Below are positions 53,521 through 61,980 of a DNA stretch of 64,000 bases, piece by piece. Under the pieces are notes generated by a model. That model saw only the letters and a program-made list of their open reading frames with translations, did no database searches and had not been told where the DNA came from. The position numbers and the translations under genes are program-made. The stretch lies in contig NZ_JBHSBN010000030.1 of assembly GCF_042650605.1 (NCBI RefSeq), positions 14,631 to 78,630 on the forward strand, read 5' to 3'. Every line of letters begins with the position of its first letter. Position 1 is the stretch's first letter. The stretch comes from Micromonospora_J zhanjiangensis. GTDB taxonomy: Bacteria > Actinomycetota > Actinomycetes > Mycobacteriales > Micromonosporaceae.

Positions 53521-55795
53521 TGAACCTCCCTTTCGTCCAGGTTGAGGCGCCATGGGCGTTGACAATTATTAACTGATCTAGCCGGGCTATGCCGTTCTCG
53601 TCGCAGAGGCTAAAGTCACTGCTCGATTGCCGGAGATACCGAGTCAACTGATCCTTTGTAAATTGGTGTCGGCGTCCACTTGCTGGCTCAAGGTAGATCA
53701 ATGCTATCTTGCTGTACCCGGGGGGTGCCTGCTGGCGGATCCCCGAGCTGACATCGACGCCTCGTAGACCATTGAGTTGGTTGATAGCGATCTTGATCGC
53801 GTGGATCAATCTTTCACTGCTGACAGACTTGAGTTGAAACGCGCTTTTATTGACGGTGTCCAAGACGTCTGCGCCGTCGAGTTCTCCGGTGACGGGATTC
53901 CGGATGGCGCCATCTAGTACCACTCGTGCCCTCGGGTCTTGACGTAGGATTTCGGCGGCTTGTTCGACTTCGCGGCGGAAGCCGATCTTGTCGGCTACAG
54001 GATCTGGACTTCCCGGCAGGGTATCTTGGACGACGTTCTTCAACTTGGTGGTGAGATCCTCTGGATTTTCGAGGCGCCCGGATTCGGCGATGGTTTTCAG
54101 TTCGGGGAGCATGCCGGCTCTTATGGCTGTGTCCATTGCTGTGACGGCGTTGGGTCCGGTGGTGGTGTCGCCAGCCCCGACGTGGCTGGTCATCTGGTCG
54201 AGCAGTTTGAGCACGGAGGGCATGTAGCCCGGGTCGATCTGGACGAGGGTGTTGGGGTTGACTCCTCGGGTGGCCAGTCGGTTCGGTAGGGCTGGGTCGT
54301 GTCCGAATGACGGGTTGAAGAGCCAGGTGGTGTAGGTGATCGTGATCTGGGTGTTCTTGCCTCTGATGATCGGGGCTGGGTTCGGGAAGGTCATGGGTGG
54401 GGTGGTGAAGGTGCCGCCGACGGGAAGGTTGACGGGGAAGGTGACCAGTGGCATTCCGGGTGTGACCGACGCGTAGAGCACGCCGCTTCCGGCTGCGGTG
54501 CCGGTGTTGGTGACGGTGACCGTCCATGTGCACATCGGGGTGTTGCAGTCCTGCGCGGTCGACACCAGGTCGAATGTGGCATAGCCAGGCTTGACGTTCC
54601 GTTGGGCGGCCGGACCGGGTGCCGATGGAGCGGAGACCGCTCCGGACGGGACGGCAGGGCTGGCCTCGGGTAGTACCTTCGCCACCGCCGCCTGGGTGCC
54701 GGTGGCGGCGTCCGATCCGGTGGGCTCGGGTGTGATGGCGACGTATGGCGGGATGGCGATGGGGTCGTAGCGTGCCGGTGCGACCACGGTGGAACGGCCC
54801 GATGTGTCCGGCCCCGTGCGGTGCGCTGGTGTGACGCCGGCGGACCGGTTGTCGTCGTTGTCGTGGTAGGCGGCTGGTTGGGTCACCAGGTTCGGGTCGA
54901 GTGGTCCGCCGAGCCAGCGCAGTTTCCGGTCGCCGCCGGTGTCGAACAGCGCGGTCCAGTCGCCGGAGACGACGGTACGGACCTTGTCGTCGTCTTCAGT
55001 GGTCTCGTCGTTGCGGCGTGCCGCGGTGGCCAGCGACTCCACCCGCTTCGCCAGGGCGGTCGGGTTGAGGACGGCGGCGATGTCGAACGGGAAGGCGACT
55101 CCGGGTTCGGGGCGTACCCATTGGCCGGTGATGGCGCGGACCTGTTTGGGTGAGCGGCGAGCCCACCAGTCGGCGTCGCCGCGCACGGCCGACGTCCCGG
55201 CGCCGACGACGAGGTCGGCACGGCCGCCCAGTGGGTCGGTGACGGTGCCGCTGGCCAGGTTGTCGCCGGTGACGGTGAACTGACCGTTGATGGTGTGTCC
55301 GCCGGCGTCCCGGTAGGTCACGCCGACCTGGACCGCCGGAGCCGAGCGGATCCGATCGGCGGCCCCACGCAACGCCGACGCCGGGGAGTCGGACACATAC
55401 CTGACCACGAACACCACTGCCGCGATCCCGAGCAACAGAACCAGGGCTCCCGCGATCCCACCGAACAACCACCACCGGCGAGACCCTCCCGTCCGTGCCG
55501 CGGGTCCCGGTGGTGGACTCGCCGGCGGTGATGGTGGCCAGGTCTGCGGCCGGTGAGGATCGACGAGTGGCATGCCTGCGTCCGGGGGCGGCTGATGGTA
55601 TGGACGGCCAGGCTGCGGTGCCGACCACGGCGAGGCTCCTGCCGGAGAATCAGACGAAGTACCACCAAGCCGGCGCGCCTGCGATGCAGGGAAATCGTGT
55701 GGCGACCCGGGCATCGGGTTGCCTGACTGCGGCCAAGGTGGTGGCACAGGGCCTGGCTGGGACTGCGCCCCAGCAGGCGGCTCGTACTCCGACAC
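53498..55795 (-). CDS. Membrane-anchored polymorphic toxin with nuclease-like C-terminus
   Basis: 765 residues. Residues 1-105 are a Pro-rich cytoplasmic tail, 108-131 a single membrane helix (WWLFGGIAGALVLLLGIAAV), 140-215 an LppX/LprG-like segment (IRSAPAVQVGVTYRDAGG), and about 385-470 an extracellular beta-sandwich (NVKPGYATFDLV, TWTVTVTNTGTAAGSG). The last 200 or so residues look like a toxin domain: ILRQDPRARVVLDGAIRNP, LDGADVLDTVNKSAFQLKSV (Asp plus Q654-L-K656, a PD-(D/E/Q)xK-type core) and RHQFTKDQLTRYLRQSS. GTG 55795 has GAGGGG six bases upstream. Two paralogous putative immunity genes follow. Contact-dependent delivery is an inference. Confidence 0.72.
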   Translation of the reverse strand: MSEYEPPAGAQSQPGPVPPPWPQSGNPMPGSPHDFPASQARRLGGTSSDSPAGASPWSAPQPGRPYHQPPPDAGMPLVDPHRPQTWPPSPPASPPPGPAARTGGSRRWWLFGGIAGALVLLLGIAAVVFVVRYVSDSPASALRGAADRIRSAPAVQVGVTYRDAGGHTINGQFTVTGDNLASGTVTDPLGGRADLVVGAGTSAVRGDADWWARRSPKQVRAITGQWVRPEPGVAFPFDIAAVLNPTALAKRVESLATAARRNDETTEDDDKVRTVVSGDWTALFDTGGDRKLRWLGGPLDPNLVTQPAAYHDNDDNRSAGVTPAHRTGPDTSGRSTVVAPARYDPIAIPPYVAITPEPTGSDAATGTQAAVAKVLPEASPAVPSGAVSAPSAPGPAAQRNVKPGYATFDLVSTAQDCNTPMCTWTVTVTNTGTAAGSGVLYASVTPGMPLVTFPVNLPVGGTFTTPPMTFPNPAPIIRGKNTQITITYTTWLFNPSFGHDPALPNRLATRGVNPNTLVQIDPGYMPSVLKLLDQMTSHVGAGDTTTGPNAVTAMDTAIRAGMLPELKTIAESGRLENPEDLTTKLKNVVQDTLPGSPDPVADKIGFRREVEQAAEILRQDPRARVVLDGAIRNPVTGELDGADVLDTVNKSAFQLKSVSSERLIHAIKIAINQLNGLRGVDVSSGIRQQAPPGYSKIALIYLEPASGRRHQFTKDQLTRYLRQSSSDFSLCDENGIARLDQLIIVNAHGASTWTKGRFSEIGQAC

Positions 55796-55865
55796 TGAGA
55801 GCCCCTCATCCGCTCAAGTGATCGTCGATGCGTTCAACCGAGCCGACGTTACCTGGAGCGACCAA

Positions 55866-57473
55866 ATGGTTGCACTCTTGCCGGTGGGGTGGTCCACCAG
55901 ACCGAACCGAAGCCAATCAGCTGAGACGCTCGGATGCCGCCGCCGTCGATGCGCGTACGCCGGACGCCGTGACCGCCTAGCGACGACTGTCGTTACCGCT
56001 TACTTCCGCTTGCGGACGGGCACCAAAGCGCAGCGTGATCACGTACGCCAGACACTGGCCGGTTTCGGAGCGACACCCGCAGCCATCGCCGCCGAGCTGC
56101 AGCGCCGCTTCGGGCTGCGCCCTCGGGATGCCTTTCGCCAGGCCCATGGTTGGACCCAGGACGCGGTAGCCGAGAGATTGAACGGCATGGGAAACGGTTC
56201 GGCGACGTTCACCGGGGTGCGGATCAGCGACTACGAGCGGTGGCCGTTCGGCGGCCGTCGGCCCACCTTGGCCGCCTTGAACGCACTGGCGCAGGTCTTC
56301 GGCACCGAACCGAGCAGTCTGGTCGACCTCGACGACCTGACCGCAATGCCGGAAGCAGACCGAGCGGCACTGAGCGGCAGGGCCGCCGCCATGATGCCTG
56401 CACCACCGGTCGCATCCTCAGCACCGCCTGGCGCGATGGCTGAGCCTCTGCGGTGGGACCTCGGCGCTCTGCAGGACGAGACGGAACTGGTGATAGCGGT
56501 GGCAGAACGCACGGCGGGCTTCGGCACATGGGCGCAAGCCTCAAATGTCGGGCCCTTCACGCTCGACGATGTCGCCTCCTCCACCCGCAGGATCGCCGTC
56601 GACTACCTGACTGAGCCGCCCGTCGTCGTCTACGCGCGGGCCGGGCTTCTGGCCGACCGCGTATTCCGCCTTCTGCAGACCGGGCGTCAGAACCCTGATC
56701 AGTCTCGGGAGCTCTACACCTGGGCGGGCTACCTCTGCACATTGCTCGCCTGGATGGCCGGCGATCTCGGACACCCGGCCGCAGCCGAGTCCCAGGCACG
56801 CATCGCCTGGATGTGCGCCGAGACCGTCCGTGACAACACCCTGCGCGCCTGGGTCCTCTCCACGATCAGCAAGACCCACCTATGGGAGCGACGGTTCGAA
56901 GACGCGGCCAATGCCGCCGTGCGCGGCTACGGCCATGCCGCCGAGGGCAGCGCGGCGGTCATGCTGGCGTGCCAGGAAGCGGACGCGTGGGCGGAAATCG
57001 GCGCCGTCGAGCCTGCACGGGCAGCACTGCAACGGGCCGAGGAGGCCCGCCAACAGGCCAGCCGCGACCAGGTGGGTGGCCTCCTCGCCTGCGGCACGGT
57101 GCGCCAACACAACTACGCTGGTTCAGTACTGCTCCGCATCGGCGAGGCCGCCAACGCCATCGAGCATGCCGAGCATGCACTCACGGAAGCCGCCGCGGCC
57201 CCCTCGGTCGCCTACGGCACGCTCGCCCAGATCCGCATCTGGGCCGCCGCAGCACATCTCAAAGCCGGCAGCCTCGACGGTGCGGTCTCGGTCCTGTCAC
57301 CGGTGCTCGCTCTACCACCCGAACAGCGGCTCGACCCGTTGGTGCACCGCCTGCGCGGCGTCGGGCGCAACATCGCCGGCAACCCGTCACTCCGCGCGAG
57401 CATCGAGGCCCGCAATGTCCAAGCAGCCATCACCGAGTTCTGCGCCACCGGCGCTGCCCGGCAACTTCCCTGA
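55866..57473 (+). CDS. XRE-type regulator with TPR-like C-terminus
   Basis: About 535 residues from ATG 55866 (GGAG seven bases upstream); the frame is open further but runs antisense into the toxin gene. Residues about 55-165 form the DNA-binding part: LRPRDAFRQAHGWTQDAVAE then VRISDYERWPFGGRRPTLAA and LNALAQVFGTEPSSLVDLDD, an XRE helix-turn-helix. The rest is helical, TPR-like (TWAGYLCTLLAWMAGDLGHP, AWVLSTISKTHLWERRFEDA). This is a common actinomycete regulator type with peptide- or metabolite-sensing repeats. It is divergent from the toxin gene with a 70-base gap and 14 bases ahead of the phosphoesterase gene. Confidence 0.75.
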   Translation: MVALLPVGWSTRPNRSQSAETLGCRRRRCAYAGRRDRLATTVVTAYFRLRTGTKAQRDHVRQTLAGFGATPAAIAAELQRRFGLRPRDAFRQAHGWTQDAVAERLNGMGNGSATFTGVRISDYERWPFGGRRPTLAALNALAQVFGTEPSSLVDLDDLTAMPEADRAALSGRAAAMMPAPPVASSAPPGAMAEPLRWDLGALQDETELVIAVAERTAGFGTWAQASNVGPFTLDDVASSTRRIAVDYLTEPPVVVYARAGLLADRVFRLLQTGRQNPDQSRELYTWAGYLCTLLAWMAGDLGHPAAAESQARIAWMCAETVRDNTLRAWVLSTISKTHLWERRFEDAANAAVRGYGHAAEGSAAVMLACQEADAWAEIGAVEPARAALQRAEEARQQASRDQVGGLLACGTVRQHNYAGSVLLRIGEAANAIEHAEHALTEAAAAPSVAYGTLAQIRIWAAAAHLKAGSLDGAVSVLSPVLALPPEQRLDPLVHRLRGVGRNIAGNPSLRASIEARNVQAAITEFCATGAARQLP

Positions 57474-57487
57474 AACCTGGAGAACCC

Positions 57488-58120
57488 ATGGCAGTCCCGC
57501 ACGCCACCGAAATCCGTAACCACTGGTACTGGCGACCGGGTTGGGGCATCGGCTCCCGCTTCTACACCTGGCACATCACCTTCGACGGGCAACCCGAGGT
57601 CGAGAAGCTCGCTGACCAGTACCGGTCCCTCCTGTCCTCGCAGCCTAGCCTCGACGTCATCCCGAACCGATGGCTTCACCTCACCATGCAAGGCATCGGC
57701 TTCGTCCAAGACGTCGCCACCGACCACGTCGACGCTATCGTGGCAGCCGCCATAGACCGGTGCTCGCACCTGTCACCTTTCAAGCTCACCATCGGCGCCC
57801 CCCATGTCGATCCAGAGTCCATCCAGATCGCCGTCGACCCGATCGAGCCCGTGCGGCAACTCCGCGCCGCCATCCGTACCGCCATCGCCGACGTCTGGGG
57901 GCAGGACCGCGTACCCGAGGCCGCCGAGCCCTACAACCCTCACCTCAGCCTGGCCTATACCAACACCGGCGGTCATGCGGCGCCGCTTATCGAGGCCCTC
58001 TCCTCCGCCCCGAAGATCAGCGCCGACGCGCTGGTCACCTCGTGCCAGCTCATCGTCCTCAACCGGGACGAGGGCATGTACGTGTGGGAACCCTATGCCA
58101 CGGTAGAACTCGGTTCCTGA
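57488..58120 (+). CDS. 2H phosphoesterase (2'-5' RNA ligase family)
   Basis: 210 residues. Two HxT/S-x motifs are present at the right spacing: H64-L-T66 in NRWLHLTMQGIGF and H152-L-S154 in YNPHLSLAYTNT. These pairs form the active site of 2H enzymes that process 2'-5' or cyclic phosphodiester bonds in RNA or nucleotides. The ATG at 57488 has GGAG five bases upstream, and the gap to the XRE regulator is 14 bases, so the two are one operon. A role in RNA repair or cyclic-nucleotide turnover is possible but not shown. Confidence 0.88.
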   Translation: MAVPHATEIRNHWYWRPGWGIGSRFYTWHITFDGQPEVEKLADQYRSLLSSQPSLDVIPNRWLHLTMQGIGFVQDVATDHVDAIVAAAIDRCSHLSPFKLTIGAPHVDPESIQIAVDPIEPVRQLRAAIRTAIADVWGQDRVPEAAEPYNPHLSLAYTNTGGHAAPLIEALSSAPKISADALVTSCQLIVLNRDEGMYVWEPYATVELGS

Positions 58121-58250
58121 ATCCTGTTCTACGTCCGCCGCCGTGCCACCCCGTGGCGGTGATCGTCAAGTCCATGCTTCCTCGCTCCGCGCCTCGCCGC
58201 GTGCGGCAGGGGCCGCCGGGGGCTGTTTGGCTTCGCTGAGTGCCCGGTAG

Positions 58251-58278
58251 TTCAGCTGCCGAGCACTCTCGCTATCAT
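58251..58278 (+). promoter_or_regulatory. Possible promoter of the DUF6244-toxin-immunity operon
   Basis: TTCAGC (58251-58256) and TATCAT (58273-58278) are 16 bases apart and about 20 bases upstream of the GTG start. The -10 is good, the -35 poor. Confidence 0.35.
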
Positions 58279-58298
58279 CGATTGGGGATATCGGCTCC

Positions 58299-58826
58299 GT
58301 GTCGCACATCGAGAAGATCACCGGTGAACTCCGCGCGTTGGCGACAGGTGCCGAACGCGCCCGCGAGCTGGCAGCCGCGGCCGATGGTCAGGCGCAGGAG
58401 ATTGGGCTTCGAGCGGCAGGCGCCGGGTTCGTCGCCGTGGCGGCAGGGCTGGCGCGGGTGCGTGAGGCGATCGCGGGCGTCCAGGGTGGCCTGGGTGGGC
58501 TCGGTGGTTCAATCGGCGAGGCGACGAAGGCCACCGCGGCCGTGCCGAACGTGGCTACCCCACAGGAGACGATCGGCGGCTTGGCGCCCGTGCAGAGCGC
58601 CGTGGACGCGGCCCGTGACGCGGCAGCCGCGATCGTCACCGGAGTCGGTGAGGCGCAGCAGCTCGTCGCAATGGTTTTGCAGGGTGGGCAGCCGGGGCCG
58701 CTGCTGCAGGCGCTGGACAGTATCAAGCAGGTGTTGGTGCTGATGGTTGGGCGTATCGGCGCGGCCCGGGAGGCCGTCGAAGCGGCGATCGCTGAGGCGC
58801 GGCAGGTGGGATCGGGGGGAAATTGA
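58299..58826 (+). CDS. DUF6244-like small coiled-coil protein
   Basis: 175 residues from GTG 58299 (GGGGAT upstream). The protein is Ala/Gly-rich and helical (ELRALATGAERARELAAAAD; VREAIAGVQGGLGGLGG), predicted to form amphipathic coiled coils, with a short ATGA-like overlap to the toxin gene. I recall such proteins (DUF6244) next to toxin genes in Micromonosporaceae, where they resemble WXG100/LXG-type delivery adaptors. A chaperone or secretion-adaptor role is an inference. Confidence 0.6.
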   Translation: MSHIEKITGELRALATGAERARELAAAADGQAQEIGLRAAGAGFVAVAAGLARVREAIAGVQGGLGGLGGSIGEATKATAAVPNVATPQETIGGLAPVQSAVDAARDAAAAIVTGVGEAQQLVAMVLQGGQPGPLLQALDSIKQVLVLMVGRIGAAREAVEAAIAEARQVGSGGN

Positions 58827-59419
58827 CGGGGGCTGACCTCCATTCGCCGGTCAGCCCCGCCCCTGCCACCACCAGTGACCCATCCCCGACGGCGCCCACC
58901 CCGGACGCCGCAACCCCGGACGCTGACGCAGCGACCCCGTGGACGAGGCGCCCCACCGGCGTGCCCGGCGGGTCACCGACGGGGCACCGGACGCGGATCT
59001 CCGCGAACGAGAAGCCTCGGGAACGGCGAGCGTTGGAGTTGGAGAACGAGTGTGCCGACAAGGTCGCCGGCAACGGGTTCCGGGTGCATCAGAACCCGAC
59101 ACGGCAGGAGGTCGCCAGCGCCCGGCGCGATACTGGGGACACGGGGAAGCCGGAGAAGGCACCCGACTTCCTCATCGAGGGGCATGTCTTCGACTGCTAC
59201 GCGCCCACGGCTCCTGTACCGGCGCGAGCGGTGTGGAGCGCGGTGGAAAGGAAGGTCGAGGCGGAGCAGACCCAGCGGGTCATGTTGAACCTCCACGACT
59301 GGCAAGGAGACATCGCCGCCCTGCACAAGCAGTTCGACGACTGGCCTATAGCGGGGCTGAAGGAACTGGCGGCGGTCACGCGTAGCGGTGCGATCATTCA
59401 GATCGTCCGGAAAAACTGA
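58823..59419 (+). CDS. CdiA_C-type (tRNA nuclease) toxin
   Basis: 198 residues from TTG 58823, overlapping the DUF6244 stop. Residues 1-55 are a Pro/Thr/Ala-rich linker. The rest matches the CdiA C-terminal tRNA-nuclease-like domain: LELENECADKVAGNGFRVHQ, then PDFLIEGHVFDCYAPT (D115, E119, D124 in a PD-(D/E)xK-like arrangement), WSAVERKVEAEQTQRVMLNL, and GLKELAAVTRSGAIIQI. In the absence of a signal peptide, delivery probably relies on the adjacent DUF6244 protein. The SitI3-like gene after it is the natural antidote. Confidence 0.75.
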   Translation: MTGADLHSPVSPAPATTSDPSPTAPTPDAATPDADAATPWTRRPTGVPGGSPTGHRTRISANEKPRERRALELENECADKVAGNGFRVHQNPTRQEVASARRDTGDTGKPEKAPDFLIEGHVFDCYAPTAPVPARAVWSAVERKVEAEQTQRVMLNLHDWQGDIAALHKQFDDWPIAGLKELAAVTRSGAIIQIVRKN

Positions 59420-59432
59420 TGAAGGGGTACGG

Positions 59433-59882
59433 ATGGCTGTCGAATACCGGCTGACGCTGGCGGGCGATATCCCGCTGGAGCAGGTGGCGCAACTGGCCGC
59501 CCCGGCGGCTGTCGAGACAACTACCGCGTCGGGCGGCAGGATGCTCAGCGCCGACCTGAATGACGAGCGCGGCTACGTCATCGACATCACCGCCGGCCGG
59601 CACGGCTATTACTGCGCCGAGGACGACGCCGGGTCGCTGTGGCAATGGGAACCGGAAACCTACGTCGACGTCACCTTCTACATGCGAAAAGACACCCTGA
59701 TCGACACGGGCAAACCCCACATGCTCGCGACCGTGGCCAGCATCCTCACCGCCAGGACCGAGGACGCGGCCCTGACCCTCAACGGCGACACGCTGATGCT
59801 GACCCGCGTCGATGGAATCACCCAGAAACACAACGCCGACGGCTGGTACGAGGAAGACTACGACAGCATTCTTCACCTTTGA
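59433..59882 (+). CDS. SitI3-like immunity protein
   Basis: 149 residues. The pattern MAVEYRLTLAGDIPLEQVAQ, LSADLNDERGYVIDITAGRH, YVDVTFYMRKDTLIDTGKPH and LTLNGDTLMLTRVDGI is that of the SitI3 family, antidotes of contact-dependent toxins first described in Myxococcus. ATG 59433 has GAAGGGG upstream; an earlier in-frame start at 59388 would lie inside the toxin gene. With the toxin 13 bases upstream this forms a compact toxin-immunity pair. Confidence 0.82.
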   Translation: MAVEYRLTLAGDIPLEQVAQLAAPAAVETTTASGGRMLSADLNDERGYVIDITAGRHGYYCAEDDAGSLWQWEPETYVDVTFYMRKDTLIDTGKPHMLATVASILTARTEDAALTLNGDTLMLTRVDGITQKHNADGWYEEDYDSILHL

Positions 59883-59969
59883 GTGGATGATCGCGGCGCC
59901 GTATCGGGGTGGATTGAACGCCTTGGGCCCGTCCGTGAGTCCCCGACGACCGGCGTTGTCGGATCGGCG

Positions 59970-60054
59970 GTCGGCTACGCCGCCGGGTCGGCTACGCCGC
60001 CGGGTCGGCTACGCCGCCGGGTCGGCTACGCCGCCGGGTCGGCTACGCCGCCGG
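59970..60054. repeat. Five tandem copies of a 17-bp unit
   Basis: GTCGGCTACGCCGCCGG is repeated five times perfectly (59970-59986 to 60038-60054) with a partial sixth. The last copy encodes, on the minus strand, the final residues (DPAA) and stop codon of the methyltransferase, so the array is a duplication of that gene's end into the gap with the immunity gene. Not a CRISPR: no spacers. Confidence 0.9.
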
Positions 60055-60846
60055 GTCGGTCCGTCGTCTCGCCGTGTACAGGGCCGTGACGTAATGGTCC
60101 TCGGCCACACCGCCCGGTTGGCCGGCGATGACCTCGGCGACGCCGTGCAGGAACGCCTGCCGCTGGTCAGGGTCCAACTCCCGCACGTTCGGGAACGTTC
60201 CCCACAGTCCCCGCGCCCTCTGCGGGGTCAACAGGTGCGTCCAGCGGATCATCTCCACCCCGACGAGATCGAACCATCCGCCGGTCTCCAACTCCGCCGT
60301 GCGTTCGGCGACCCTCAAAGGAACCGGCACGGGATTCCGCCGTTGTCCGGGTAGCCATCGCTGATAGAGCGGATCCAACCCGACGCGCCAGGGCGCGGGA
60401 CGCTCCGGGTCACCGAAGACGGTCCACCACACCACCAACCACCCACCCGGCCGCACCAGGCCGGCCAAGCGCCGCACCGCGACCTCGGCATCCAGCCAGT
60501 GCAACGAGGTCGCACACACCGCCACGTCGAACCCGCCACCGGGAACCCCCACCGTGGCGAAGTCACCCTCGATGACGGTCACATCCCGGTCGGCCAGGTT
60601 TCTGCGAAGTCGGGTCGCCAACCCAGGGCCCAGTTCCACCGCCACCACCGACGCGCCCGCCGCTACCAGATGGCCGGTGACCTGCCCCGTGCCGGGTCCG
60701 ACCTCCAACACCCGCGCACCCGGCCCGAGGCCACACTCGGTGAGGACCTGATACACCCGTTCCGGATAACTGGGCCGAGCGGCCTGGTAGTTGTCCGGAT
60801 CCTCGTCGAAACTGTCCCGCCGCCGTCGCAGCGCCTCATCCGCCAC
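60043..60846 (-). CDS. SAM-dependent methyltransferase
   Basis: 267 residues from GTG 60846; TTG 60909 with GAGGTG just upstream would add 21 residues. Motif I VLEVGPGTGQVTGHLVAAGA binds S-adenosylmethionine, followed by VVAVELGPGLA, VIEGDFATV and FDVAVCATSLHWLD (motif IV) and LVRPGGWLVVWW. The N-terminal SFDEDPDNYQAARPSYPERV is typical of class I methyltransferases related to UbiE/Tam. The substrate is unknown. Its stop codon lies in the last unit of the 17-bp tandem array. Confidence 0.85.
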   Translation of the reverse strand: MADEALRRRRDSFDEDPDNYQAARPSYPERVYQVLTECGLGPGARVLEVGPGTGQVTGHLVAAGASVVAVELGPGLATRLRRNLADRDVTVIEGDFATVGVPGGGFDVAVCATSLHWLDAEVAVRRLAGLVRPGGWLVVWWTVFGDPERPAPWRVGLDPLYQRWLPGQRRNPVPVPLRVAERTAELETGGWFDLVGVEMIRWTHLLTPQRARGLWGTFPNVRELDPDQRQAFLHGVAEVIAGQPGGVAEDHYVTALYTARRRTDPAA

Positions 60847-60997
60847 GACCGTCCACCCTACCCACCCCAACGGCCCGCCCAGCCACACGAACTCGCCGGT
60901 AGAGGTCAACGCACCTCAGCCTGGTGCGGCCCCGTCATGACGGTCTGGTGCAGCCGCGATCGTTCAGAACCCAGGCCGGAAGCCGGGCCGGCTGTCC

Positions 60998-61840
60998 TCA
61001 AGGGTCCGGGTGCAAGAGCGGCTCGGGGGGCATTGCCGGTAGGTGGTCCTCACCGCGAAGCAGCGCACCGAGCCGCGGGTACCGGGTTAGCATGCCGCTC
61101 AGGTCCCGCTCCTGTCCGACGGATGCGACCAGTCGCAGCGCGTCGGTCGCCAGACGGAGTGCGCCGAGTGGCACAACCGGACCGGTCTCTCCCTCCAGGA
61201 CAGGATCCATCAGCCTCGTCCACTCCGGCTGCAGAACCCAGGACGCGTACAGGCGGTCATCGAGCCAGGCGACAGGCCGCTCCGCGATGAACGCCTCCCA
61301 GCCCGCGGGAACGTCGACGAACACCGGCGTCGAGTAGACCGGATCGACGTGGGCTGCGGTCAGCAGGAGCGGATCCTGCACCAGGGTGGCGTCCACGAGC
61401 TGCGCGAACGACGGCGTCCACACGACCATGTGACCGTTCGTGGTGCCGTCGGCATGGACGACCGGTGGTCGTTTCCACACGCCGACCTCGGACACCTCGG
61501 TGAACGTGTCGGTCACCCGATACAGCTTGGCGCACGCGGCAACCGGCTCGGCCTCGAAGCCGAGAAGTCGTAACGCCCCACTGATCTGATAACTCGTCGG
61601 CACACAGGTGCCCACCGGCATCCCGCTCTGCGCCTGATGTAACACGGCGAGGACCGCCAACAGCGGTACCAACTCCACCGGCGCCTCCACGAGCCGCCCG
61701 AACATCGGACTGCACTCATACACCGGCATCAGCGCATCCGCGGCGCGGGGACGGCGGCTGCCCGGCGCGCGGGTGGGCGGGATCATCCGCCGGATCGGCT
61801 CTCGCCTACGCCGGCGGCTCCCGCGCTTCCGATCGCTCAC
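60998..61840 (-). CDS. Hypothetical protein, possible transglutaminase/papain-like fold
   Basis: 280 residues from GTG 61840, which has GGGAGG four bases upstream. A basic N-terminus (RKRGSRRRRREPIRRM) precedes a globular part with a Cys (PVGTCVPTSYQISGALRLLG), a His (TNGHMVVWTPSF) and an Asp (AQLVDATLVQDPLLL) in the order and local context of transglutaminase- or papain-like Cys-His-Asp enzymes. This is pattern reading only; I do not recognise the family. The C-terminal half has no clear motif. Confidence 0.6.
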   Translation of the reverse strand: MSDRKRGSRRRRREPIRRMIPPTRAPGSRRPRAADALMPVYECSPMFGRLVEAPVELVPLLAVLAVLHQAQSGMPVGTCVPTSYQISGALRLLGFEAEPVAACAKLYRVTDTFTEVSEVGVWKRPPVVHADGTTNGHMVVWTPSFAQLVDATLVQDPLLLTAAHVDPVYSTPVFVDVPAGWEAFIAERPVAWLDDRLYASWVLQPEWTRLMDPVLEGETGPVVPLGALRLATDALRLVASVGQERDLSGMLTRYPRLGALLRGEDHLPAMPPEPLLHPDP

Positions 61841-61980
61841 CGAACCTCCCGAGCCCAGCCCTGCCGCCACCAATCATCGATGCTGACACATTGACATGAG
61901 GACGGGACACGCGAAGGCTCCACCGGGCACGACACGAGCCGTTCGGTACGAACCTGGTCGTCGTTGGTACCGGCCCTGTA

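Noticed and set aside
59970..60054. CRISPR-like array
   Set aside because: Units are contiguous with no spacers and no cas genes are present.
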